Source: Pogonophryne albipinna
Lineage: Eukaryota; Chordata; Actinopteri; Perciformes; Artedidraconidae
Length of the DNA stretch: 64,000 nt
Direction of reading: 5' to 3'
NCBI GenBank assembly: GCA_028583405.1
Contig: CM053248.1
Location: 27,550,769 to 27,614,768 of the forward strand
Both the position numbers and the translations under genes were made by a program. Below the pieces are notes generated by a model. The model was not told where the DNA came from. It saw only the letters and a program-made list of their open reading frames with translations, and made no database searches. How positions within the stretch are numbered: the stretch's first letter is position 1; each line of letters opens with the position of its first letter. Shown one piece after another: positions 43,322 to 54,045 of this stretch.

Positions 43322-43361
43322 GCCTGACTGTCGTAATGCTCAGCTGTGGGGACAACTCAAG
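43322..43361 (+). other. uros: Candidate UROS 5' non-coding exon (3' part)
   Basis: The sequence ending GGGGACAACTCAAG is followed by GTAATT, a plausible donor. The first coding exon has an acceptor CAG at 43801-43803, 21 bases before the ATG. This predicts an untranslated first exon and a 442-base first intron, as in mammals. The 5' limit of the exon is not visible. Confidence 0.4.
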
Positions 43362-43435
43362 GTAATTATGTTGTAGTTTATACTATAAACGTTGTAATTC
43401 ATATACATGTACCTCAAAAGCAAGATATTTAGCCA

Positions 43436-43443
43436 CTTATCAG
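43436..43443 (-). promoter_or_regulatory. uros: GATA-type motif next to an E-box in UROS intron 1
   Basis: CTTATCAG (CTGATAAG on the minus strand) is immediately followed by the E-box CAGCTG (43444-43449). A second GATA core, TTATCA, lies at 43636-43641. Mammalian UROS has an erythroid promoter in its first intron that depends on GATA1. Equivalent function here is inferred from motif and position only. Confidence 0.35.
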
Positions 43444-43824
43444 CAGCTGGGTTACATTTAGGAAACGGTTAATACCTAGTTAAACTGTCATTCTGTCTTG
43501 CTAATGTAAACAATAACACACGATTTGGCTAATGCTACATAGTTATTACCGTTAAATGCATGATGGAAGTGTGGCACTGTTGCATTAGTTTGATCCTCAT
43601 GCACACAGTCCATTAGTCGTGACTAAACATTTCTGTTATCAGCAGGTTGCATATGACCCTTTTGGGGTGTAGCTTAGCTTGTTGTGACTTCACACCCTCT
43701 GTCCTCAGTGTTGTGGCAGTCTTGAGGTTCTGACTTTGGCTGAATTCCTTATTAACCTGGTTTTGTTCTCTTGCATTCCTCCAAATGTATTTGATTGATT
43801 CAGCGTTTTTCGGTCTTCGTTAAG

Positions 43825-45770
43825 ATGCAGGTGCTGCTCCTGAAAGAGCCAAGAGATGAAGAGTCTGGACCTGATCCTTACATTCAGGTAGATGCACATG
43901 TTTCTAACAGCACTGCATTCATATTAAGTATTTTTAGCAGCAGTGACAGTACTCCTCTGCATTTTAATGCACATTTGAACAGGACTTCCCTATTTTGATT
44001 TCACAGGAGCTGGCGTCACATGGACATAAAGCAACCCTAATTCCTGTGCTGTCTTTTAAGTTTGTCTCATTAAACACCTTGTCGGATAAGGTACATTCTG
44101 ATGTCACAGTATTGGATTAAAATGGGTTTTGTTTGTGTATAGAACATACAGTTTTGTATTATGTATCTGTTGTTCAATATATCTTCCTATGTCAGCTTTT
44201 CCAACCAGAAAAACATGGAGGTCTTATATTTACCAGTCCAAGAGCAGTGGAGGCAGTGAAGATGTGCTTGGAAGCAGAAGAAAGAAGGGAAGGTGAGAGC
44301 ATATTAAGGAATCTCCTTTACATATATATAAATGTTGTAACCTGTAACATATTCAAATGATTCCCTGGAAGCATGTGTTTACTTGAATGTCTATCAATTA
44401 TGCGTAATTTGTTTCTGTACTGCTAAATGAGATTTAAAAAAAAAGTGTTTTCAATGTTATCATTTTTTTTATTATAACTCTAGAATGGAACAGCTCTGTG
44501 AAAGAGAAATGGAACAGCAAGTCCATATATGTCGTCGGAAGGGCAACTGCTGCATTAGGTAAATTGTTGTCGTATATAAAACATTTTCTTTGGAATTGTT
44601 GCTTTTTTTAACCCTTGCTAAGTGAATGGTGATTCCAGCAAAGTGTGGCAGGCACCTGGTGTTGACAGAGCTGTGTGAAGTGATGTTACTACCTTCAGTT
44701 ATTTGGAAATAGGTTGTACACAAGTGACAGTTTGCTGCAAGGTGTAGCACCTTCCTGATGTTTGCTTTACCTTGTTTCTTCAGTGGCACTTCATCTCTTT
44801 GTTGTCAGAGTTGAGAAATTAACTTAAATAACAATAAAACATGTTACTGATGTATTGCTGATATCAACAGTCCATATCCTAAAATATAATTCTAATCCTT
44901 TTTTTGCTACACAGTGCGGAATCTGGGTCTGAACCCTTTGGGCGAGGACACAGGGACAGCAGATGTCCTATCAAGTCTTATCATTGAACGTAAACACATT
45001 ACTTTATACTCCCATATTCGATACAGTTAATTTCAATAGGAAATACACGATTGTTCTGATAACTCATATAACCTTATACCTGATTCTCATCATAGGAGAG
45101 GACAGAAATATTCCACCACTTTTCTTCCCCTGTGGCTCGATTAAAAGAGAAGTGTTGCCCACGGCTTTGAGGGAAAATGGTAAGCCCCAAGTGCAAGATT
45201 CAAGGTGAGAGAAGTCTCATTGGGGCTTCACTAATTATAAAATAATAATTGTGCTACTTCTATCACTGTGGGGATCGGTTTCTTTTGTTTCCAGGCGTGC
45301 CCCTAGAGACGCTGACTGTCTATCAAACAGCTGAACATCCAGATCTGGAGAAAAATCTAAAGAACTATTTCACGGAGCAGGTAAACCCCTCCTCCTTCTG
45401 CAATTAAAATGTTTTAAATGTAGCAAATGTTTATATTCTGCTTTTACAGGGCGCTCCAGCAAGCATCGCTTTCTTCAGTCCATCGGGAGTGAAGTTTTGC
45501 CTGGAAGTTGTACGGCGGCTGTCAGGTGAACAGCTGCCTCAAATAAAGGTGCAGCTTCCTCATATGCACATCAACTATTGCATTTATCTGTAGTGTTTTT
45601 ATCGATCTTCAGTGCCTCTGACAGTCATTTAAACTTGTTTGTTCCAGTTTGCAGCCATTGGACCTACTACCCAAGACGCCATGATAGCAGAAGGCCTGTG
45701 TGTCAGCTGTACTGCAGAACAGCCAACAGCTGAACACCTGGCAGCAGCAATAGCCAAATCGCTACATTGA
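43825..45770 (+). CDS. uros: UROS, uroporphyrinogen-III synthase
   Basis: Cytosolic enzyme, fourth step of heme synthesis: it cyclises hydroxymethylbilane to uroporphyrinogen III with inversion of ring D. Nine coding exons: 43825-43887, 44007-44090, 44196-44292, 44484-44558, 44915-44989, 45096-45179, 45295-45380, 45450-45548, 45648-45770. Phases agree throughout and give 261 residues, against 265 in human. Landmarks are [13 protein letters not shown] at the start, [72 protein letters not shown] and [17 protein letters not shown]. They span both lobes of the two-domain fold, including the conserved SPSG and AIGPTT loops near the active cleft. Introns are short. The gene diverges from BCCIP and ends about 600 bases before the MMP21 TATA box. 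A non-coding first exon is likely. Confidence 0.95.
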
Positions 45771-46009
45771 CCAACCACAGGCCAGCAGCAGCACTTAAAT
45801 CCATCCTCTTTATCTTCTCTCTGTATTCTGCAGTATTTATATTTATTGTTATTTGTCTGTTTTACTTTTACCAGGATTGAATGTATATCAGGTCAATTGC
45901 ACTAGGGAGAAATAAGCTTTGTGTGCCATACAAAATGTAAGATAATGTAATTATAATATGTATGTGTTTATCTTAAGCTAAAGCAAGGCAATCTAGTGTT
46001 TGTTTTGGG

Positions 46010-46015
46010 AATAAA
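46010..46015 (+). terminator. uros: UROS poly(A) signal
   Basis: AATAAA lies 240 bases after the UROS TGA and is followed by TG-rich sequence (about 46.08-46.10 kb). It is the first canonical signal after the stop in this strand and leaves about 350 bases before the MMP21 TATA box. Confidence 0.7.
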
Positions 46016-46367
46016 CTTTGATCAGTGTGATACCATGGAAGGTTTGTTTAGTGGTTATTCATTGTAAAACAATCCAGTGTTGTGTGTATCTGTGTGTGTG
46101 TGTGTCCTATTTGAAACAGGTGTTGGCAGAGTGGCGTTCCTAAACTGTTATTGTCCACATGAAAGTAAAGATTTAAACCTCTCTCCACACATCAACAGAA
46201 GCCCATTTAAAACCAATGGAGCATGTATAACACATCCATTCCATTCAGTCATATTGAGCTGTTTGAGACAGTAAACACAGGTTTACCTTTCACACAAAGC
46301 TGAGGAAAGTGGGACACCTCTAGAGAGTCACACCTTGTGATGGGTGTGGAGAAGCTCAGGATGTGCC

Positions 46368-46374
46368 TATAAAG
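46368..46374 (+). promoter_or_regulatory. mmp21: MMP21 TATA box
   Basis: TATAAAG within CCTATAAAGCACTG lies 55 bases upstream of the MMP21 ATG, predicting transcription from about 46398 and a very short leader. A TATA promoter fits a tightly regulated gene, unlike the CpG or GC-box promoters of its neighbours. Confidence 0.6.
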
Positions 46375-46428
46375 CACTGTGGCTTCAAACTTACTTGTAG
46401 ACAGTTACATGAGTAAGCCAACGCCACG

Positions 46429-49400
46429 ATGCTGACTTTTATCCAGCTGATGATTTTGCCTCTTTGGACGAGCATTAGCTCAGCTGATGCGGAGAAACTT
46501 TTCCATAATCGGGATCATTCTGATATAGAGACCCTTACTTCTCACCACGCTGAGGTCATAACCGACAAGTTCACAGCAGAGGTAAATATCCTACTATTAT
46601 TATATTCCTCTGATTTTGGTACTCCAGCATTTATTAGATTAGACATGATTGATTATAGGAGTCATCTGATGTACCCATATCTTGTTCTAGTTATTTCTCT
46701 CTAGATATGGATTCATTAAGCCGGTGAACTGGGAGGAGATACAGTTTGAAGATTCAGATGTCTCTTTTAACGATGACTTTCTGGATAACCGTCAAGATAT
46801 GATCCAGGAAGGAACCTCAGTGCATCACTCAAGGGATGCTCTTAAGGACAGCGATTACGACGACCACAATAGTCTAACCAAAAGCCTAGCATTTATTTCA
46901 GCACTTACAGAGTTTCAGAGGGTTTCCGGTCTGCCTGCCACAGGTGTGTTTGATGCAGCAACCAAGGTGGCGATGAACAAACCGAGGTGTGGAGTCCCTG
47001 ACAAAGAGATTGACCTGGACGCGCCTGTATCACCTGAGAACAGTGGAGCTTTAGATACTGAAAACAGTTCCAATAACACTTTAAATGAGACTGACAGTAA
47101 CAACACAATCCGTAACTCTTCTTATGGCACTGCCAACTCCTTCGAAGATGACATATTCAATGCTAATGACACAGAAAGTATTCTCACAGGCATTTCCAAT
47201 GACACCAGCTTGAATTTCACATCATTTGATCCAATTTTAAACAGCACATCTCTAAACAGCTCAAATGATGTAGACAGTCAAATGTTCAATAACAGCGACC
47301 ATCAGAGCCCAGCAGTACAACGCAGGAAACGTCACCTCGCCACTCTGGTATCCAGAAGCAGGCACAAAAGAGATTTGAGTCAAACAGGATACATGGCCTT
47401 CTCTAAGAGGGTGTTAAAATGGAGGCTGATAGGAGAAGGCTACAGCAGCCAGCTGTCCATCGAAGAGCAGAGGTACATCTTCAGACTGGCCTTCAGGATG
47501 TGGAGCGAGGTGTCTCCGCTGGAGTTTGTGGAGGACACACGTTCCCCACTGGAGGATGTTGATATCAGGCTGGGCTTTGGCACAGGTACGTCAGACCCAA
47601 TACACTTTTTCTTTTGAGGACATTGTGTTTAAAATGTCAACATTATATTCACTGCTAGTATTTGTTTTAGGATAACATCACTTCTTTCTGAATGTTAATC
47701 TCATCTTTCAGTGATAGCCAGATAATGAAATGAAAGCCAATAGCAAAGCTTTTCTTATAAGAAAGTTATAGTACGTTTCTTAGAATAGTACATTTGGGTT
47801 GCAAATATTGGTAAGTTTCACAACGCTATCTCCTTTCACTAACTAATCTTAGAGAAGCTATCCATATCTATGTATCTATTTGTTTTAATTTAATAAAATA
47901 AATCATATCACCCCGATGAGCCATATTGTCTTAAGTGAAGTTACATTTTTTTAAATGCTAAAGTACAATACAGAGTTTGTCAGTAACTCTCTTTGTCCGA
48001 TATCAACAAAAAATGTAATTTTTAGTGTTGAAAACTAATATATTTCAGCTGTAATGGCCATTGTAATTTCCCAATAGTAAAGGAATATTTTTGTTTGGTA
48101 CAACAAAGCTTTATGGCTTTACTGCATAGCAGCTGTTTGATTTAATGTATTTTCCCTATATACTCCTATAAAGTAACATATTGCACTATGTGGCATCATG
48201 TTTTATTCAAATCCCCAGAAAAATCAATGCATCTTTTGTTTGATTCTGTGGCAGGACGGCATCTGGGCTGCAAACAGAGGTTTGATGGCACCGGGCAGGA
48301 ATTTGCACACGCCTGGTTCCTGGGTGATATTCACTTTGATGACGATGAACACTTCACTGCTCCCAGTGCTGGCAGTGGGATCAGCCTTCTCAAAGTAAGC
48401 ATCATCAAAACAAACTGTCTAATGAAAAAGAAAAACAAGGTTTTTTTTAGTCCAACAACATTTTTTATTTCCTATCTTTCAGGTAGCAGTTCATGAGATC
48501 GGCCATGTTTTGGGTCTCCCTCACATCTACAGAGCTTCTTCCATAATGCAGCCCAGCTATCTGCCCCAGGAGGCCGGCTTTGAGATGGAATGGTCAGACA
48601 GGAAGGCCATTCAGCACCTCTATGGTACATGGATACAGCACCATCTAGTGGGATCACACCCACACACCCTGAGAGAAACAGATTCATGTTTATTTACACA
48701 CTTAACATTGACACAAAACCAGTATTTGTTCCATATTGTGTTTGTGTTTGAACCCAGGGGGCTGTAAGGGCCGATTCAGCACAGCTTTTGATTGGATCAG
48801 AAAGGAGAAGACCCCCTATGGAGAGACGGTCATCCGCTTTAACACGTACTTCATGAGGAACGGCTGGTACTGGCTGTATGATAACAAGAGTAACCGCACA
48901 CGCTATGGAGACCCAGTGGCCCTGCAGGCCGGCTGGCGGGGGATCCCCATGGATGGAGTGGATGCGTTTGTGCATGTGTGGTCGAGAAAAAGAGATGCTG
49001 TTTACTTCTTCAAAGGTAGGTCTGCCAGCAGGTTTTATTTTTATTTGTTTAATGTCTGTCAATATATTTTGTGACTGTTGTTGTTGTGTCCAGGTGCTCG
49101 GTTCTGGAGGTATGACAATGAGAATGACCAGGTGTTCAGACAGGACCCTGAAGGTCACCGCTACCCGAGGTTGATCTCTGAGGCGTTCCCAGGGGTCTTC
49201 GGTCCCATCGACACAGCCTTCTATGACAGGAGAGACTCTCGCATCTACTTCTTCAAAAACACACTTGTAAGAATCTCTTTTAACATGATAACTGGGGAGA
49301 TGCATTGGAAGCACATATATTAGATTTGTTGGGTTAAAATAGATGTAAGGAATGGATCGTGTGAGAGAAGAATAACAAAGAAATAATACTTTACGGGATG

Positions 49401-50273
49401 GCATATTACTACTTGCAATACACCTTAACATTAATAATTGTGTGGCCTTGTAAGGAGGACCCTTTGTCAAAATCAAACTAAATCTGTTAAACACTAGACT
49501 AGACTATAGTGCGATGCTTGTGGACATTGGTGATTTTTTTTAAATGTGTATTTACTATTACTATTATTATAATTTCATTTAATGTTATTTTATTTGGTTT
49601 TATTCTTATTGCATTTATTATACTTTTGTATTCATTTAATTTTTTAATTAATGTTATTTTTTTATGTGTTGTATTGTGAGTGTTAAACATATCAAAAATC
49701 TGATTAAAAATGAGAAAAGCTAGGTCCTGTTATTACAGCATAGAACAACCTGAAACAGGGTCCAAAATAATACACAGAGAGAATGAAATATGTATACATA
49801 AGCAACGTGTTAGAGGGACCAAAGCCCAAGCGAATTCATTGTGTCTCTGCATTATGAGGGAACATATTCATTCAAGCAAACCTGCTACACTTCCTCTGTG
49901 GTTTGTTTGCGTGTGGTAATTTAATTGATTTCTATATAAGAGGAAAAACAATTATCTGTTCAAACAGGTGTATGCATTCGACGTGGAAGCCAACAGCTTG
50001 GCAAGAGGCTTCCCCAGAAACATCAGAGACGTTTTCCCTCCAGTGGTGAGCGGAGACCATCCAGATGGCAACATCGACGCTGCCTACTTCTCCTACACCC
50101 ACAATGCCATCTTTCTACTCAGGGGCGCACGCTTCTGGCAGGTGGTGAGCAGCCGAGATCGCTGGCGCCGGCCCTTTCTGCCACGCAACGGCCTGCTGCC
50201 ACACAAGGAGGTGGATCAGCGCTGGTTCGACATCTGCAACGTTCATCCCACTGCACTCAAACTAAAGCGCTGA
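46429..50273 (+). CDS. mmp21: MMP21, secreted matrix metalloproteinase
   Basis: Secreted zinc protease needed for left-right patterning in vertebrates. Seven exons: 46429-46581, 46691-47585, 48255-48394, 48483-48624, 48758-49015, 49094-49266, 49968-50273; 688 residues, against about 569 in human. A signal peptide ([13 protein letters not shown]...) is followed by [11 protein letters not shown], a peptidoglycan-binding-like prodomain, cysteine switch PRCGVPD (149-155), an Asn/Ser-rich insert with 11 N-glycosylation sequons (about 176-255), furin-type sites RRKR (262-265) and RHKR (275-278), catalytic [11 protein letters not shown] (400-410) with SIMQP Met-turn, and a hemopexin domain ending WFDICNVH. 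Exon 2 starts at 46691 rather than 46705, because only that acceptor keeps phase and gives LFLSRYGF. The extra length lies mainly in the glycosylated insert. The cysteine-switch and active-site residues are intact. Confidence 0.95.
48492..48524 (+). other. mmp21: MMP21 catalytic zinc-binding motif
   Basis: Eleven codons read [11 protein letters not shown], the complete HExxHxxGxxH site, followed within the exon by SIMQP, the Met-turn. All zinc ligands and the catalytic glutamate are present, so the mature enzyme should be active once the propeptide is removed. Confidence 0.95.
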
Positions 50274-50904
50274 AGCACAGATTAATTAAACCCTACTGAT
50301 GTGAACTGAGAGCTTCACCTGGTGGGGTACACATGTTGTCATACATGTAGGAATCCATTATCTATTTAATTTAAATGTTTACCTTTTTTTTTAAAGACAA
50401 AAACAAGTGTACTTCGCATACTTCTGTTGGCTTAGTTTCAATGAGGTGTGATAGGTCTATTAATATATCAGCTGCTCTCTCACTAAGAGGTGCCAAATGC
50501 ATACTGGCATTGTGAAGGACGTCTTATGATGAATAGGTTTTTAGAGCATTACTGAGAAAATACTTATTTATAGAAAGAACTATTGAAAGTGAAAAGAAAG
50601 GAAAATGTATTCCCAAGACTGAGAGTGGTTTCTGGGTAAACTTACAGATTGTATGTATGCATCTTATGTAATGATTTTAAATATATCTTCAAAAAAAAAT
50701 GCCCACAACAGATGAACAATAATTTACATTCCTCGTCTTCTTCTTAATTTTGCAATATGTTGTTGTGAGGGAGACATAACCATACTACAACAAGATGATG
50801 GATACCAGCACTTTTGCGCTGAATATATCACTTCTTTTTAAATCATTTGGGAAAACTTGAATCTAAAGCTGCCTGCAGGCGGGAAAGAATATAACATCAA
50901 GTCA

Positions 50905-50910
50905 AATAAA
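50905..50910 (+). terminator. mmp21: Candidate MMP21 poly(A) signal
   Basis: AATAAA in GTCAAATAAATATCCC lies 632 bases after the TGA. An ATTAAA variant at 50285-50290 is only 12 bases after the stop and less likely. The resulting 3'UTR is AT-rich and non-coding. Confidence 0.5.
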
Positions 50911-53096
50911 TATCCCTTCAACGCTCTGATACAGCCTTTGCAGAAGCTTTTGGTCTGATCTGTAAGAAAAACATTTAATCTTAATCGATAAAAACTTGGA
51001 GATTGTGGAAACATCTTTCCAGTGATGCGCTATTTTGATTCCATCTTGTGATGGAAGGTAGCATTAACGATTTACACAATATCAATCAGGAAACAGCCTA
51101 TTTAAATGTAGATTGAAGCAAAATGATTGAAAAAAAAAGGACTCTCCTCATTACTTAATGCTGTTCCATTTCATAGTAATCATTGGAGCACGCTGCAAAG
51201 GAACCGACATCGATTCTGTGATCAATATGTTACTCGAACACTCTTATTAATTCAGCTCATTTTAGGAGATTAAGCTCCTGGTGGGCCCCAAATAACTAGC
51301 GTTGTGCTTCAGGCGCTGCACAGACTATATTAATCAATTGAAGTCAAAATCAATTACAAGCAAAGGAACAACATGTCATGGTAAGTGGGGCTACAGAGAC
51401 GCATGTCATGAGACAATGAGTCCTATAGAATGAGCTTTCTGTGGAAGCAGCCTACAAATATCCTTGTAATATTTCTCTCTTGATGTGTTATCAGATCATT
51501 ATTTCTTGTCATTTTCATGGTATACCTACTTTTTGAGTGACTAAATAGCCATGGGAAATACATTTTCTGGATTCTTGTTTCAAGTTCAGCTAAATTATTT
51601 TCATTGTGACAATTTATACAAGCATATTATCCCTCCAAGAGAACTGATAAACATCCTGTAAGTCAGCGTGAAGTCACATCTGTTTGAATCTATTATGCCA
51701 TATGTTTGTTGTTGCGTGTTTGACATCTCAGCAGGAATTATTGATAGACTAATATTGAATCCAGTGCGTAAAATGATGCAGTGCAGTGATCTGTTTATTT
51801 ATCCCATGAAGCGCCATACATCTCCTGCACCCTGGAGTTCCCCATACAGACAAATCCTAAATACAAACTGTTATTCACACATGCGAGTCCCCGACTGCAC
51901 AGCTCAATGATCTGTGCTTTTGCAGTAACAGTACTGCTATTGAAGCTCCCTTCCCATACACCCCGGGCCTCTTTGGATGCGACGGAGATAAATGAGATCA
52001 GTCATGCTGATGGAGCCCGAGCCGCAGTACAGGAGAGATTCAGAAAGCTGTGTCACGGCACAGGAATCCACATGGGAAGCATGTTCAGAAACAGGAGAAT
52101 GGGACAAAACTCTGTAACAAAAATCTCCGAAATCCAAGACGTGAAAATATCTGTTGCCTCAATTATGTCTTAGAGCCTTGTGGAAATCACTGGAATAAAT
52201 CTAGTATCATTTCAGTGTGGTACAGTAATGTGTCCTTATGTGTGCCTTGGGATTTCTTTAACAAACTGCTGCATGTGTTGCATTTGAATATTAATAGTTC
52301 AAGGCTGATATCACTTTGAATTTGTTCATATAAAGAAAACATCTCCAGGATTTCTCCTGTGATGGAAATGATGGCATTTCATTCGGAGTCTCGCTTTGTG
52401 GAAAGGATGTTGAATAGTTTCATTTATTGTACGCCTGAGAAATTGTATGTATCATAATGTTCACACAGCGCTGTGAATACCCTGTCTGCCCTTTTAGTAG
52501 TAGCAGAGCGAGTGAAGTGGTAACCTCCTCAGGAAAGGGAATAAACAATTCCATTACTTTAAGAGAATTGATCCGTGGGATGGAGAGGACTCGTGAGGAT
52601 GGAAGAGCTTCCTGCATCCCGTTCCCCTACCCCACTTTGTACCTTGATACTTCCTCATCCCTCATTTATTATAGCCCACCAAATGAAACTCAAAGCCATT
52701 TGTCTTTTTGGTGCCTTGTCAAAAAGGCCTATAACACAATTGAAGTTGCATTATAGGGCAGCAGACGACTCAACTTCTCAACTACATTTTGACCCTTTCA
52801 CCTTGATCAATGTCGTTAAATGAGCATGTCTGACACAGGTCATAACAGACAAACAGCCATGTCACTTTTTACCTATCTGCAAAACATTGTAAGCGTTTGA
52901 CAAATCTAAGAAAGAGTTGCCAAAATTGAAGAGCAGTGGCAGAGATATCCCAGCTTTTAGTCCCTAAGGTTTCAAACACCTAGAGTCTTTTCGTCTGACT
53001 TTCCCAGCTTGAAAAAAGTCCATATCGCTAAACTCTATTTCCCCATTTTTGAACAGAGGCTTATGAAGATATAAAATCTAAATGTTACCCCTATCA

Positions 53097-53140
53097 TTTC
53101 CCAAATTGGGATCAATAAAGTATATATCTATGTATCTATA
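53097..53140 (+). mobile_element. LINE 3' tail
   Basis: TTTCCCAAATTGGGATCAAT continues into AAAGTATATATCTATGTATC, the usual end of a fish non-LTR retroposon with short terminal repeats. The same TTTCCCAAATTGGGATCAAT is in the DHX32 intron near 34.99 kb. The upstream body was not recognised, consistent with 5' truncation. Confidence 0.6.
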
Positions 53141-53747
53141 ACACAAACCCAATGATATACTGTATATTATTTACATTCCTTGGCAAGCAAAACATTAACG
53201 TATGCACAATACAGTATTAAAAGATGATATATAACCAATAAAACTTCTAATGGAACCCTTCCAAGTAATTACATATTCATATATAATAAGACATATAAAG
53301 ATCACTCAAACTACTCTGCAGTTTTGACAGGCCATTAAATAGCATCTGTACTTTCTGCTGTAACTGCCATATTTAAATGTAAATGTGGGGATTCAAATCG
53401 TGTGCCTTCAAGCAGGTAAACTCATTGTTCATGCTACAGAAAAAGGGGCCAGTAGAGGGCAACCTGAGCACATAGAAGTAATTCTACTGGTCCGTAAGAC
53501 TTCTGAATTAACCCTGTCTGTTTTATATGGCAGGTTCAAATTCATTTCTCTGTGTTAGTAGGGATAGGCATGTTTCGCATTAAATGTATTTGATGTTTTG
53601 AATAAGCTTTTGATCTGAAAAGCGAAAAGGAAAAAATCTTCGAGTTGTTGTGTTCCATGTTGACATTATCCAATGTCAAAAAGTGATTTTGAAATAATGA
53701 TTATGAATCCAATTGAAGTGTATTGGATAGTTGATGTATACATTGAT

Positions 53748-54045
53748 GTCTGGCAGTGGCTCAGTCAGTAGGGGATTGGACTGTGAGCCGTAGTGCCGCC
53801 GGTTCAAGTCCCCGACCAGACCTAAATATGGAGTGTGGACACGGCAGGGCAGTTCACCTCCTGCCCTGCCGTGGTGCCCTTGAGCAAGGCACCGGACATC
53901 CCCCTTCCCCCCTCACTCCCATTGCTCCCCGGGCGCTGTACAATAGCTGCCCACTGCTCCTAGCACTAGACTCCTGGTACTAGGATGGGTTAAATGCAGA
54001 GAACAAATTTCACTGTGTGCTCTGCATGTGTGAGCATTAAAGAGG
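53748..54045 (+). mobile_element. tRNA-derived SINE
   Basis: The head (about 53748-53821) is tRNA-like. It has an A-box region TGGCTCAGTCAGTAGGGG, a B box GGTTCAAGTCC (53801-53811), and a pairing acceptor stem GTCTGG/CCAGAC. The body has CCCTTGAGCAAGGCACC, a block shared by several fish SINE families, then CACTGTGTGCTCTGCATG. The intact pol III boxes suggest a fairly young copy. The 3' boundary is approximate. Confidence 0.8.

Noticed and set aside
48694..49494. 266-codon open frame on the minus strand
   Set aside because: It is antisense to MMP21 exons 5 and 6 and runs straight through their intron. Composition follows the sense codons and no start, splice or domain evidence supports it.
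53748..53821. Possible tRNA gene
   Set aside because: It has A and B boxes and a pairing acceptor stem, but continues into a SINE body (CCCTTGAGCAAGGCACC) and lacks a convincing anticodon arm. Called a SINE head.
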